NCBI RefSeq assembly: GCF_000227665.2
Contig: NZ_CP007030.1
Location: 310,001-374,000 of the forward strand
DNA from: Thiomicrospira aerophila AL3
GTDB lineage: Bacteria; Pseudomonadota; Gammaproteobacteria; Thiomicrospirales; Thiomicrospiraceae
Reading direction: 5' to 3'
Length of the DNA: 64,000 nt
Shown: positions 32,538-41,202 of the stretch, in pieces
Position numbering within the stretch: the first letter of the stretch is position 1
Layout: each line of letters begins with the position of its first letter
The notes under the pieces: model-generated
What the model saw: the letters and a program-made list of their open reading frames with translations, nothing else
What the model was told of the DNA's origin: nothing
The model's database searches: none
Position numbers and translations under genes: made by a program

Positions 32538-33869
32538 TTAGCGGTTAAATAATAAACGTTGGCCAGGCACAAACTCGGCAAACTGCCCTTGATCATACAT
32601 GACACGGCCATTGACCAGGGTTTTAATCACGCTGGATTTAAAAGTATGGCCTTCCCAAGGTGACCATTGGCATTTGTACAAATTTTTGTCTTTGCTGTCA
32701 GTATGCGGCTTGTTTAAATCCACCAATACTAAATCTGCCCAATAGCCTTCGCGGATAAAGCCACGATCTTGCACATCAAACAGTCGCGCAACATTGTGTG
32801 AGGTACGATCAACGATTTGCTCTAGGGTAAAGACGCCTTGGTGATAGAGGTCAAGCAGGGCACTCAACGACTGTTGCACCTGTGGCAGGCCAGCCGGTGC
32901 TTTAAAGTAGCTGTTTTGTTTTTCGTCCCAAGTATGCGGCGCATGGTCGGTGGCAATGACTTCAATGCGGCCATCAATCACCGCTTGGCGAATCGCATCG
33001 CGGTCGGCTTGGGTTTTGACCGCCGGGTTACATTTCACCAACGACCCTTTAGTGTCATAGTCGGCATCGGTAAACCACAAATGGTGAACGCAGGCCTCAG
33101 CGGTGATTTTTTTGTCGGCCAACGGGCCGGGGGTGAACAGGTCGAGTTCTTCTTTGGTGGTGATATGCAAAATATGCAAGCGTGCGCCGGTTTCCTGTGC
33201 CAGCTTCACCGCCATCGCCGAAGATTTATAGCAGGCTTCGCGGCTACGAATAATTGGATGGGCGCTCATGGGCACATCCTCGCCATATTTTTCGCGGAAA
33301 GCGTCTTCATTGGCTTTAATCATCGGCGTATCTTCGCAGTGGGTGGTGATTATGATGGGGCTATTGCTGAAGATCGCGCGTAACGCGGTTTCTTGATCGA
33401 CTAACATATTGCCGGTTGACGACCCCATAAACACCTTCACGCCACAGACGGTTTTCGGGTTTACTCTTGCCACTTCCTCGGCATTGTCATTGGTGCCGCC
33501 CAAATAAAACGAGTAGTTTGCCCAGGATTTTTCAGCACCGATGGCATACTTGGCTTCCAAGGCCTCCAAAGTAACCGACGGCGGATTGACATTGGGCATT
33601 TCCATGTAGCTGGTGGTGCCACCGGCGACTGCCGCGCGTGATTCCGTGCCGATATCGCCTTTATGGGTAATGCCCGGTTCACGAAAATGCACCTGATCAT
33701 CAATCATGCCGGGTAACAAATGCAAGCCTTCGGCGTTGATTTCAAGGTCGGCTGTAACATCAATCTGTGGTGCAATTTGGGCGATGCGACCATTTTCGAT
33801 CAAAACATCAGCAACCTGCTGCTGGTTTTCGTTCACAATCGTGGCGTGTTTAATCAGGGTACGTGACAT
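32538..33869 (-). CDS. pyrC: Dihydroorotase (catalytic type)
   Basis: Closes carbamoyl-aspartate to dihydroorotate. Amidohydrolase fold of 443 residues. The first metal motif reads DDQVHFREPG, with Gln59 where the first His of HxH usually lies and His61 kept; Gln is seen in some dihydroorotase subfamilies, such as the Porphyromonas type. Carboxylated Lys145 (CGVKVFMG), His177 (TTHCED) and ATDHAPH near the end are present. AAAGGA precedes the ATG. A second, degenerate homologue (pyrC') is at 48.3 kb. Confidence 0.88.
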   Translation of the reverse strand: MSRTLIKHATIVNENQQQVADVLIENGRIAQIAPQIDVTADLEINAEGLHLLPGMIDDQVHFREPGITHKGDIGTESRAAVAGGTTSYMEMPNVNPPSVTLEALEAKYAIGAEKSWANYSFYLGGTNDNAEEVARVNPKTVCGVKVFMGSSTGNMLVDQETALRAIFSNSPIIITTHCEDTPMIKANEDAFREKYGEDVPMSAHPIIRSREACYKSSAMAVKLAQETGARLHILHITTKEELDLFTPGPLADKKITAEACVHHLWFTDADYDTKGSLVKCNPAVKTQADRDAIRQAVIDGRIEVIATDHAPHTWDEKQNSYFKAPAGLPQVQQSLSALLDLYHQGVFTLEQIVDRTSHNVARLFDVQDRGFIREGYWADLVLVDLNKPHTDSKDKNLYKCQWSPWEGHTFKSSVIKTLVNGRVMYDQGQFAEFVPGQRLLFNR

Positions 33870-33950
33870 GAGAAAGTCCTTTATTAAAAAGTGTGTTCTA
33901 TTCTAGCAAGATTGGGTCAGGGGCGGAAATAATCGCGTTTGCCTCATAAA

Positions 33951-36900
33951 TTAAACTGTAAGTGCCCAGCTATCTGCCAACAATTCAGCTTGCGTAATAA
34001 TTTTGCGTGTCGCTTCCTTTTCGTTGTCCGGTGGGTAACGATGGCGCTTCAACAGCACCTTAATCATCGCCATCATTTTTGCGCGGGCTGATTGACGGTT
34101 TTGCCAGTTAATGGTGGCCGACTTTCTTAACTTATCGGTTAATTCTAATGCCAAGGCTTTTAATACCGGATGCCCTAAGTGCTCCACGGCAGACTTATTT
34201 TCCGCTAAGGCTTGGTAAAAGGCATATTCTTCATCAGTCATGCCATCGGGGGCGGCGGATTCGCGTAACTCTTTAGCGATTTCAATAATACGATTCATCA
34301 CCTCTACCGTGGTGAGTCCACGGTTTTGGTATTTGGTAATGGCTTCTTCCAGTTTTTGGGTGAACTCTTTTCCTTGTATCGCGTTTTTCTGACCGCGTGC
34401 TTTAATCTGATCTTCTACCAATCTGGATAACAACTCGGCCGCTAGGTTTTTGGTGGGCATATCACGAATTTTTTCTAGGAATCGCTCATCCAATAACGAC
34501 AAATCCGGTTTTTCCATGCCCAAGGTGCTGTAAATGTCATTCACGCCTTCAACCAACACGCCTTTTGCCACTAACTGGCGCAAAGCCGCTTCTCGCTCTA
34601 AACGCGATTTACCACTTGGTGCACCAGAGCGTGTGAGTTTTACCAGGCCTGCTTTAACGGCTTGAAAAAAAGCAATTTCTTCACGGTATGCCATCGCTCG
34701 TTCATGGGTTCCCGCCAAACCCTGTGCTTTGGTGATTTTGGCTACCAAGTCCAAATAATCCGTCACGCCTTGATTGCGACCTTTTTTGTCCGGCTCTGGA
34801 TTGACTTGCAGAATATGCTCCATCGCCGGTTGCAACAGGCTGAGTGCTTTTTTTGCTTCTTCAAATCCGCTGTAATCAAACCCGTGGAAGAACTCTTTTC
34901 TCGCGACATCTAAGCTGTCTAATAAAATCTTCACCGCTTCACCGCTAATATCGACCGGATCACGCTCGCTACCGCTGTCTTTAGTGTAGGTTTTAATCGC
35001 TTCTTTGAGTTCATTACCAATGCCAATATAATCGACCACTAAACCGCCGGGCTTGTCTTTCCAGATACGGTTCGTTCTTGCAATCGCTTGCATCAAGCCA
35101 TGACCTTTCATCGGCTTGTCCACGTACAGCGTATGAACCGGCGGCGCATCAAAGCCGGTAAGCCACATATCACGTACAATCACGATTTCAAGCGGGTCGG
35201 CTTCATCTTTAAAACGTTTTTCCAGCAATTTGCGTTCTTGCTTGTCGGTGCGGTGTGGCTGAAAGTGACTCGGGTCAGACGAACTGCTGGTCATCACCAC
35301 TTTGATTTTGCCTTGATGAATATCCTCATCGTGCCAATCGGGGCGCAGTTTGATGACTTCATCATAAAGTCTGACGGCGGCCTCGCGTGAAATCGACACC
35401 ACCATCGCCTTGCCCGCCACCGCTTCTTGGCGCAATTCCCAATGAGCGATTAAATCTTCCGCCAAGGTTTGCAAACGCCCATCCGCCATGGCCAAGGCTT
35501 CTAGCCGGGTATAGCGACTGATGGTTTTGGATTGTTCGGTTTCGTCTTCCTCTTCGGTGTTTTCAATAAACTCTTCCACCAAAGCCTGACGGTCAGCCTC
35601 ATTAAACGCCAACTCGATAATGCGCGACTCATAACTCACCGGCACCACCGCACCATCATCCTGTGCCGCAATCATGTCGTACACATCGACATAACTGCCA
35701 AACACCGATTCGGTATCGCGGTCATCAAAACTAATCGGTGTACCGGTCATCCCCAGATAAATCGCATTCGGCATGGCATCGCGCATGTATTTCGCCAAAC
35801 CGTATTTGGTTTTGCCGGTTTTGTCGTCCAGAGAAGCCTTAAACCCATATTGCGTGCGATGGGCTTCATCAGCAATCACGATCACATTCGAGCGGTCGCA
35901 TAAGGATTCCACTTTGTTTTGACCCGTTTCCGGCGCAAATTTATTAATCGTGGTAAAGATAATGCCACCGGCCTCCGATTGGCTCAAAATGCTTTTTAAC
36001 TCGCTACGATTATTGGCCTGCACCGGTGAACCGCGCAAAGACCAGGAGCTTTGTGAAAAGGTTTCATAAAGCTGGCCATCTAGGTCGTTTCGGTCGGTCA
36101 CTAACACAATCGTTGGGTTTTTAAATTCGGGATGGTCGCGCAAATTCATCACATAAAACAGCGCCAACAGGGATTTACCCGAACCCTGGGTAAACCAAAT
36201 CACGCCACCTTTACCGTCTTTTTTCGTCAATAGGGCAGATGTTGCGCGTTCAACCGCTTTGACCACGCCGTGATATTGATGCCATTGTGCAATGATTTTA
36301 AACGTGGCATGGCCGCTTTCACCACCATAGGCCACAAAGCCTTTAAAGTAAGACAGCAAGGTTTTCGGCGCCAATAAGCCGCGCACCATGATTTCCAACT
36401 CCATTTGAGCGCTGTCATGCTGTTTTTGGCCGTTCAGCAAGCGCCAAGGGGTAAAGCGTCCAAAGTTCGCCGTGAGCGAGCCGAAGCGTGCCACCGTACC
36501 ATCGGAAATAATATTAAGCAGATTAAAATAAAACAGCTGAGGAATATCGGTTTTATAGGTTTGGATTTGGTTATAGGCGCTTTCAATATCGGCGTTCACA
36601 TCCGCCGGATTCTTTAGTTCTAATACCACCAGTGGCAAGCCATTCACCAACACCACAATATCCGGTCGGCGTACTTTTTGACCGTGAACCGTAAACTGGC
36701 GCAAGGCCAGCCAATCATTATCGCCGCTAAAATCGAACACGCTCAGGCGTTCAGTGGTGCGTGCGCCGTCACTGTGAGTCTTTTCAACCGGCACCCCATT
36801 GCGCAACCAGTCATAAAGTTCTTTATTGCCATCCACCAGTGATTGCGAGGCATAACCGGACAATTTAGAAAACGCGTCATCTATTTCAGAATTCGAAGCC

Positions 36901-37073
36901 TTTGGGTTTAAGCGAATCAGCGCATTTTTCAGTCGCGATTCCAACACCACATCCGCATAACGCGTTCGGTCTTCGTCCGCACCCCCCGGCGAAACTTCGT
37001 CACCATGCAGGCACTCGTAACCCAACTCTGCGAGCCAATCCAAGGCGGCGTCTTCTAAAATGTTCTCGTTCAT
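33951..37073 (-). CDS. hsdR: Type I restriction enzyme R subunit
   Basis: Motor and nuclease subunit of a type I restriction-modification system, cutting DNA lacking the host mark. The N-terminal nuclease has RRPDIV (Asp138) and LELKNP (Glu152, Lys154). The helicase has Walker A TQGSGKS near 295-301, DEAH at 402-405, and MTGTP. A long helical C-terminal region completes 1040 residues. It is the last gene of the minus-strand hsdM, hsdS, hsdR island, separated from hsdS by a DUF2442 and a RelBE gene pair. Confidence 0.95.
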   Translation of the reverse strand: MNENILEDAALDWLAELGYECLHGDEVSPGGADEDRTRYADVVLESRLKNALIRLNPKASNSEIDDAFSKLSGYASQSLVDGNKELYDWLRNGVPVEKTHSDGARTTERLSVFDFSGDNDWLALRQFTVHGQKVRRPDIVVLVNGLPLVVLELKNPADVNADIESAYNQIQTYKTDIPQLFYFNLLNIISDGTVARFGSLTANFGRFTPWRLLNGQKQHDSAQMELEIMVRGLLAPKTLLSYFKGFVAYGGESGHATFKIIAQWHQYHGVVKAVERATSALLTKKDGKGGVIWFTQGSGKSLLALFYVMNLRDHPEFKNPTIVLVTDRNDLDGQLYETFSQSSWSLRGSPVQANNRSELKSILSQSEAGGIIFTTINKFAPETGQNKVESLCDRSNVIVIADEAHRTQYGFKASLDDKTGKTKYGLAKYMRDAMPNAIYLGMTGTPISFDDRDTESVFGSYVDVYDMIAAQDDGAVVPVSYESRIIELAFNEADRQALVEEFIENTEEEDETEQSKTISRYTRLEALAMADGRLQTLAEDLIAHWELRQEAVAGKAMVVSISREAAVRLYDEVIKLRPDWHDEDIHQGKIKVVMTSSSSDPSHFQPHRTDKQERKLLEKRFKDEADPLEIVIVRDMWLTGFDAPPVHTLYVDKPMKGHGLMQAIARTNRIWKDKPGGLVVDYIGIGNELKEAIKTYTKDSGSERDPVDISGEAVKILLDSLDVARKEFFHGFDYSGFEEAKKALSLLQPAMEHILQVNPEPDKKGRNQGVTDYLDLVAKITKAQGLAGTHERAMAYREEIAFFQAVKAGLVKLTRSGAPSGKSRLEREAALRQLVAKGVLVEGVNDIYSTLGMEKPDLSLLDERFLEKIRDMPTKNLAAELLSRLVEDQIKARGQKNAIQGKEFTQKLEEAITKYQNRGLTTVEVMNRIIEIAKELRESAAPDGMTDEEYAFYQALAENKSAVEHLGHPVLKALALELTDKLRKSATINWQNRQSARAKMMAMIKVLLKRHRYPPDNEKEATRKIITQAELLADSWALTV

Positions 37074-37105
37074 CCTATGCCTTTTTATTTCTCAACCATA
37101 CTTGA

Positions 37106-37123
37106 CCTTGGATCCTTCCAAGG
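37106..37123. repeat. Short hairpin upstream of hsdR
   Basis: CCTTGGA and TCCAAGG form a 7-bp stem with a four-base loop about 33 bases before the hsdR start codon, in the probable mRNA leader. It might affect hsdR expression. No terminator T run follows. Confidence 0.4.
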
Positions 37124-37228
37124 TGTATCGTTCGATTTAATATGCCCGGCGCCTCTTCTCAATTTATTGAGTACGCGTCGGTTTTCATTTCTGTCGCCAC
37201 AAACCCGATTCATGCCACTTCTACAGCT

Positions 37229-37262
37229 CTCATTCCCACTCTTCCCATTGGGAAAGCATTTC
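37229..37262. repeat. Degenerate copy of the hsdS-flanking palindrome
   Basis: The stretch contains CATTCCCAC and a later TTGGGAAAGCAT, similar in layout to the CATTCCCACG/CGTGGGAACGAG palindromes at 38282 and 39730 but with mismatches. It lies between the RelE stop and the hsdR leader. It is probably a decayed copy of the same repeat. Confidence 0.4.
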
Positions 37263-37266
37263 AAGT

Positions 37267-37554
37267 TCATGATTGTCGATGTTTCGCGGACTCATAAGCT
37301 TTTTCTTTATCTCGCTTGCCAATGGCAATAACGAATACCACAACACGCGCATCCTGCACTTGATAGACCAGACGATAACCAGATTGACGTAGCTTGATTT
37401 TGTAACAATTTTCCAAATCACGCAGTCGATTGGCTTCAATTTTTGGCTGTTCAAGCACTTGTGCCAATTTCTTTTTAAATTGTGCTTGAATAGTTGCGTC
37501 AAGCTTATGCCACTCTTTCAATGCTCTTTGATCAAATTCAAGACTATAGGTCAT
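37267..37554 (-). CDS. relE: RelE-family toxin
   Basis: Ribosome-dependent mRNA endonuclease toxin of the RelE/ParE superfamily. MTYSLEFDQRALKEWHKLD, the basic stretch RLRDLENCYKIKLR and GYRLVYQVQDARVVVFVIAIGKRDK match RelE of the RelBE type. The length of 95 residues is normal. It overlaps its antitoxin gene by 11 bases. It sits inside the restriction island between hsdS and hsdR. Confidence 0.92.
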   Translation of the reverse strand: MTYSLEFDQRALKEWHKLDATIQAQFKKKLAQVLEQPKIEANRLRDLENCYKIKLRQSGYRLVYQVQDARVVVFVIAIGKRDKEKAYESAKHRQS

Positions 37555-37783
37555 TTAGGGAAATCGCTACGGGTTGGGGATCTTGTAACCTTTCGCGCAC
37601 CGTTTGCAGTAAAGCCTGATCTTCCTCGTTGAGTAATACAGGTTTAAACGGCAGTTTATGATGTTGTGCGACATATTCTAAGGTCTGGCGCAGCAATTCA
37701 GATGGTGTAATATCTAGCTCTCGTAATACTTGATAAGCATCACTTTTTAACTTGTCATCGACACGAATACTAATGGTGCTCAT
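37544..37783 (-). CDS. relB: RelB/DinJ-family antitoxin
   Basis: Antidote and autorepressor for the RelE toxin. STISIRVDDKLKSDAYQVLREL is the ribbon-helix-helix DNA-binding part; the C-terminal half wraps the toxin. The ATG at 37783 (AGGATG upstream) is preferred over one nine bases further upstream. The promoter region holds the 8-bp palindrome ACAATTGT at 37819-37826, a possible operator, and a CAGGCCTG copy at 37860. Confidence 0.9.
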   Translation of the reverse strand: MSTISIRVDDKLKSDAYQVLRELDITPSELLRQTLEYVAQHHKLPFKPVLLNEEDQALLQTVRERLQDPQPVAISLNDL

Positions 37784-37879
37784 GCGCAACATCCTCTTTG
37801 GTGATTAATTTTGTAATGACAATTGTAACACAAAAGTATTGTTCAACTTCCAAAGTCACCAGGCCTGGTGGTTCTTATT

Positions 37880-38167
37880 TTAAAGATAGCCCCATTCGGC
37901 AAATTGCGTTTGCAATCTTGCATCGTAACGCTTGGCGAGAAAGTACAAATATTCTGGTGCCAAATCAATCGTGCCATTTAACCAAGTAAGCGTGCCATAC
38001 TCCAACTTAAACGCTTTAAAAACAGACACATCCCACAAAGGCTGAAACACTTTCCGGCTTTCTTGTTCTAAAAATGGATATAAATCAACCACGCCCTCAC
38101 AACCATCGCTAAAACTCAAAGCTAATTGATAGTCGTTTAAATACTTCGCTTGCGTAACTTCTAACAT
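37880..38167 (-). CDS. DUF2442 domain protein
   Basis: A 95-residue protein resembling DUF2442: begins MLEVTQAKYLNDYQLALSF, with a central GVVDLYPFL and the typical LTWLNGTIDLAPEYLY near the end. DUF2442 genes often sit beside DUF4160 or toxin-antitoxin genes and have been proposed as toxin-antitoxin parts, without firm proof. Here the neighbours are relBE downstream and hsdS upstream; no DUF4160 partner is seen. Confidence 0.8.
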   Translation of the reverse strand: MLEVTQAKYLNDYQLALSFSDGCEGVVDLYPFLEQESRKVFQPLWDVSVFKAFKLEYGTLTWLNGTIDLAPEYLYFLAKRYDARLQTQFAEWGYL

Positions 38168-38281
38168 GACACCCTCCCAAACTAAACCAAAGGTTCAATG
38201 CTCCCAGTGTCCCCAGTGGGAGCGCCTACCAATCTGCCTGTCGCGCAACACACTAAGCCAATCCGGCTATTATTCGACACC

Positions 38282-38315
38282 GGTCTGCATTCCCACGCCA
38301 GAGCGTGGGAACGAG
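38282..38315. repeat. REP-like palindrome, copy 1 (downstream of hsdS)
   Basis: GGTCTGCATTCCCACG followed by CGTGGGAACGAG forms a palindrome whose arms share CCCACG/CGTGGG. It ends 20 bases from the hsdS stop codon. A near-identical copy in the same orientation lies beyond the hsdS start. Palindromes of this CATTCCCACG type are scattered in many bacterial genomes. Confidence 0.75.
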
Positions 38316-38334
38316 TAAAAAACCTCAGCTTCGC

Positions 38335-39687
38335 TCATGCTACATCCTCGGTTGAGATTTGCAGTTCACCTGATAGGAGTTTTGGCAGCAGAGTGTCTCT
38401 GAGTTCGGTTAATGTTCGGTTTTCAAGTCTTACCGCAACTGCTTTATCAAGTAGAGGTTTAATGGTTTGGCCTAAATGGGCAATCAAATCAGAATCTGGC
38501 ACAGCACATAATGCTTTTTTTAGGTGTTCTCGTTTGATATGTCCCATAGTGACGGCTTTGGCTTGAGCAATTCGTTGAAATTCATCCAAGTGGTGCTTGG
38601 TGAAATAGTAGTAAAACCATTTTGGGTGATCATCAGAGGTCACTTTGAACAAATGCTGATTTAATGCCGCTTTTCCGCCACACCAACTATCCACAACAAG
38701 CGTTCCAGACCACGAAAACACAACGTCTCCATCATCAATAATGCACGATGGGTTGATATTGGGTGATGCCTTTTCTTCTCCGTCAGTAAAACCTTTTTTG
38801 AGTTGAGCGATTTTTACAACCGGCAAAAAATCATTTTCATCTTCTGGCCTGAACTTTTGTAAGGCCAAACCATTTTGATAATGAGCCATAGTATCCAAAG
38901 ATTTTACTTCCCACCCCGCCGGGATTTCGCCGAGTTCGCTGTCTTGCATGGCAGAGGGGAAGAGGCTGGCGGTGTGGTGGAGTTGTTGGTATTGGTCGGG
39001 GTGTTGGGTTTTTAGGGTGGCGAGTTGGTCGGCGGTTTTGCCGCTGATGGCTTGCATGGCGGCGAGGTTGGCGTCGTCTTCGGTGCCGCTGTTTTCGAGT
39101 GCCTGCATTTTGGCTTTGACCGGTTCAAAATCGACAAACCAGCTTTTAAACATCGCCTGAGCCATCGCTTCGAGGGTTTGGTTGATTTGGCGGTTGAGGG
39201 TGATTTTTTTATCGAGTGTTCTCAAAATATCACTTATTCTTTGTTGGGTGCTTAAAGGCGGCAATAACAGTTTATGGCCTTGAATTGCACCTTTGTCTCC
39301 ACGAGGCATTTTCGCCCCTTTAGAAGTCCTAACAGTAAAGTCAATGAAATCTTTGTTGCTTGCAATGTAGTACAAATACTCTGGTAAAAGTTTTTGTGCG
39401 CTTTTCGTTCTAAATATCAGTACGTCGGGGGAAGCTCCACCTGAAAAGTCTGCAAAATGGACTTTCTCAAAATAGGTTCTTATATTTGAAAACAGAGTGT
39501 CACCTTTAACAAACTTGTTGACGGTTTTTGAGTTAGGCAATGAGCTAGCAACCTCAATTCCGCCTTTATTCGGAATCATATTTTCTGTTGAAATATATGT
39601 TTCTAATGTGAGAGACTCAACAGGCACTTTTTCGGAAGCAAGTTCAATAAATTCATCAAAAATAACTTCCTGAAACTCAGATGACAT
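38335..39687 (-). CDS. hsdS: Type I restriction-modification specificity subunit
   Basis: Recognises the bipartite DNA target for HsdM and HsdR. Two target recognition domains (about residues 1-145 and 230-400) are each followed by a helical conserved region; STQQRISDILRTLDKKIT and LNRQINQTLEAMAQAMFKSWF mark the central one. The start at 39687 is set by GGAGG eight bases upstream. A longer frame would read through the flanking palindrome. The first recognition domain is visibly more AT-rich than the centre, suggesting domain exchange. The gene is bracketed by two repeat copies. Confidence 0.93.
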   Translation of the reverse strand: MSSEFQEVIFDEFIELASEKVPVESLTLETYISTENMIPNKGGIEVASSLPNSKTVNKFVKGDTLFSNIRTYFEKVHFADFSGGASPDVLIFRTKSAQKLLPEYLYYIASNKDFIDFTVRTSKGAKMPRGDKGAIQGHKLLLPPLSTQQRISDILRTLDKKITLNRQINQTLEAMAQAMFKSWFVDFEPVKAKMQALENSGTEDDANLAAMQAISGKTADQLATLKTQHPDQYQQLHHTASLFPSAMQDSELGEIPAGWEVKSLDTMAHYQNGLALQKFRPEDENDFLPVVKIAQLKKGFTDGEEKASPNINPSCIIDDGDVVFSWSGTLVVDSWCGGKAALNQHLFKVTSDDHPKWFYYYFTKHHLDEFQRIAQAKAVTMGHIKREHLKKALCAVPDSDLIAHLGQTIKPLLDKAVAVRLENRTLTELRDTLLPKLLSGELQISTEDVA

Positions 39688-39729
39688 ACCCAATCCCTCC
39701 AAGGTTCTTTTTAAGCTCGGCTTCGAATT

Positions 39730-39762
39730 GGTCTGCATTCCCACGTGGAACGTGGGAACGAG
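39730..39762. repeat. REP-like palindrome, copy 2 (upstream of hsdS)
   Basis: GGTCTGCATTCCCACG then CGTGGGAACGAG, the same orientation and 5' part as the copy at 38282 but with a shorter centre. It lies 43 bases before the hsdS start, between it and the AlbA_2 gene. Confidence 0.75.
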
Positions 39763-39828
39763 AAAATGGTTCGATGAACTTGTCCGGTTTTAACCAGGCC
39801 TGGTGATTTTGATGGATTTGTTTTTTAG

Positions 39829-41202
39829 TCATTTAACTCTCCAATAGCCGCCTTTTGCTGGGCCGATGCGTTCTAATTTGTCATCTTTTTTTAGCTGTGC
39901 AATTTGTTTTTCAACAGCACGGGATGTGATACCCAATTCTTCAGATAGGGCTTTGGCGCTGATTTTAGGGTTACTCTGAATCAAAGCTAAAATCGGTGGC
40001 AGTTTCTCCGAACTTTTCTCAGAACTTTTCTCCGAACTTTTCTCCGAACTTTCATCTTGCGAGGTGGTTTCGGTTCGGACAAACTCAATATCGAAAAAGT
40101 CGCCGGTTTCTTTGAGGCGTGGCGCGGGGGTGTCGGCTTGTTGGCAAATTTGTTGCATCCGGGCGATGCCGCTGCCCCATTGTTCGATAAAGTCGAGTTC
40201 TTTAAATACGCGGGCGATGACTTTGTTGCGGATTTCGGAGCGTCCGTGCATGGCTTCGTCAAGGGTGATGCCGTTGGGTAAGCCGCCGGGGGATACGATA
40301 TTGAGCAGATCATCATAAATACCGACTTTGATGTCGCGCCCGCTGTTACTGTAGTCGCGGTGTACGATGGCATTGACGAGTGCTTCACGTATCGCCGGCA
40401 TGGGGATTTCAAAGGTATCGGTGCGTTGCAGCCCTAAAATTTCGCCGCGCAGGTGCAGGTGGTTTTTTATGAAGATTTCGGTTTGTTCGAGCTGGTTGAA
40501 CAGATCGCCGGTGTATTCTTTTTTGTCTAAGAATAGCGTCATGGCGGTGCCTTTAAAGCGTGCGCATTTGATGGCAACCTGTTCATAGCGCCCGAGCAAA
40601 ATCATTAAGCCGTGGGTGGGGTAATCTATCCCATCCTGTTGGCGAATTAATTTAAGCGAACGCATTTTGGCATCATTTAATGGTTTGCCTACTTGCTCAA
40701 AGGCTTGAATCAGCGGCGTTAAATCGAGTTCTGACAAAGCCGTTTGCCAAGCGATTTGTTCATCAAAGCTTTGATTGAGCGCTTGGCGTTCGAGTTCATG
40801 AATCATCACCAAGCTGGCTTGGCGATTGGTCGCGCCTAGGCGAACGTAAGTGCCTTGATCGCGCCCTTGGTATTTGAGGAAGTAAGGCATTTGATTGCCG
40901 CGAAACACTTGCACTACCACAAGGGTTTTGTTTTGCAGGGTTTCGAGGTAAATGCTTGGCATGAGACTCGGCTGGCAAAGCTCATGCACCATCGAGGCGA
41001 TTTTATCCATCATCTCAAATTCGTCGTCTTCGATACCGAGGATTTGGCGTTGATCGTCCACACCAATCACCAGTTTGCCGCCAGCGGTATTGGCAAACGC
41101 AATCAGCGTTTTGGCGAGCTGTTCGCCCTTGGGAAGTTGGCGTTTGAATTCCAGCGTTTTGCTTTCGCCAGCGTCGATTTGCTGTTGCAAGTTAAAGTGC
41201 AT
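39829..41202 (-). CDS. AlbA_2 (Schlafen-type) / HATPase_c_4 / winged-helix protein
   Basis: Predicted DNA-linked regulator or ATPase of 457 residues. The N-terminal AlbA_2 domain starts ESKTLEFKRQLP, with IAFANTAGGKLVIGV. The central part has REALVNAIVHRDYS, typical of the HATPase_c_4 (GHKL-fold) region in these proteins. A linker with four SSEK units leads to a C-terminal winged helix (ISAKALSEELGITSRAVEKQI). Such proteins are common within type I restriction loci but their role is unsettled. It overlaps hsdM by 11 bases, so it is co-transcribed. Confidence 0.85.
   Translation of the reverse strand: MHFNLQQQIDAGESKTLEFKRQLPKGEQLAKTLIAFANTAGGKLVIGVDDQRQILGIEDDEFEMMDKIASMVHELCQPSLMPSIYLETLQNKTLVVVQVFRGNQMPYFLKYQGRDQGTYVRLGATNRQASLVMIHELERQALNQSFDEQIAWQTALSELDLTPLIQAFEQVGKPLNDAKMRSLKLIRQQDGIDYPTHGLMILLGRYEQVAIKCARFKGTAMTLFLDKKEYTGDLFNQLEQTEIFIKNHLHLRGEILGLQRTDTFEIPMPAIREALVNAIVHRDYSNSGRDIKVGIYDDLLNIVSPGGLPNGITLDEAMHGRSEIRNKVIARVFKELDFIEQWGSGIARMQQICQQADTPAPRLKETGDFFDIEFVRTETTSQDESSEKSSEKSSEKSSEKLPPILALIQSNPKISAKALSEELGITSRAVEKQIAQLKKDDKLERIGPAKGGYWRVK
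40006..40053. repeat. 12-bp tandem repeat (four units) in the AlbA_2 gene
   Basis: Four copies of CTCCGAACTTTT, the second with one change and the last ending in C, encode SSEK repeats in the linker before the winged helix. Units are a multiple of three, so copy-number change would keep the frame and alter linker length. Confidence 0.85.

Noticed and set aside
32838-33383. 181-codon open frame on the plus strand inside pyrC
   Set aside because: It lies wholly antisense to a well-conserved dihydroorotase gene, has no recognisable product, and is a shadow of its codon bias.
37085-37270. A 61-codon minus-strand frame between hsdR and relE
   Set aside because: It covers the palindrome remnant and the hsdR leader, has no convincing ribosome site and no recognisable motif.
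37819-37826. ACAATTGT as a proven RelB operator
   Set aside because: It is a single 8-bp palindrome without a second half-site or mapped promoter, so it is only mentioned in the antitoxin entry.
39688-39744. A 19-codon longer hsdS start
   Set aside because: It reads through the flanking palindrome and has no ribosome site, whereas GGAGG precedes the ATG at 39687.
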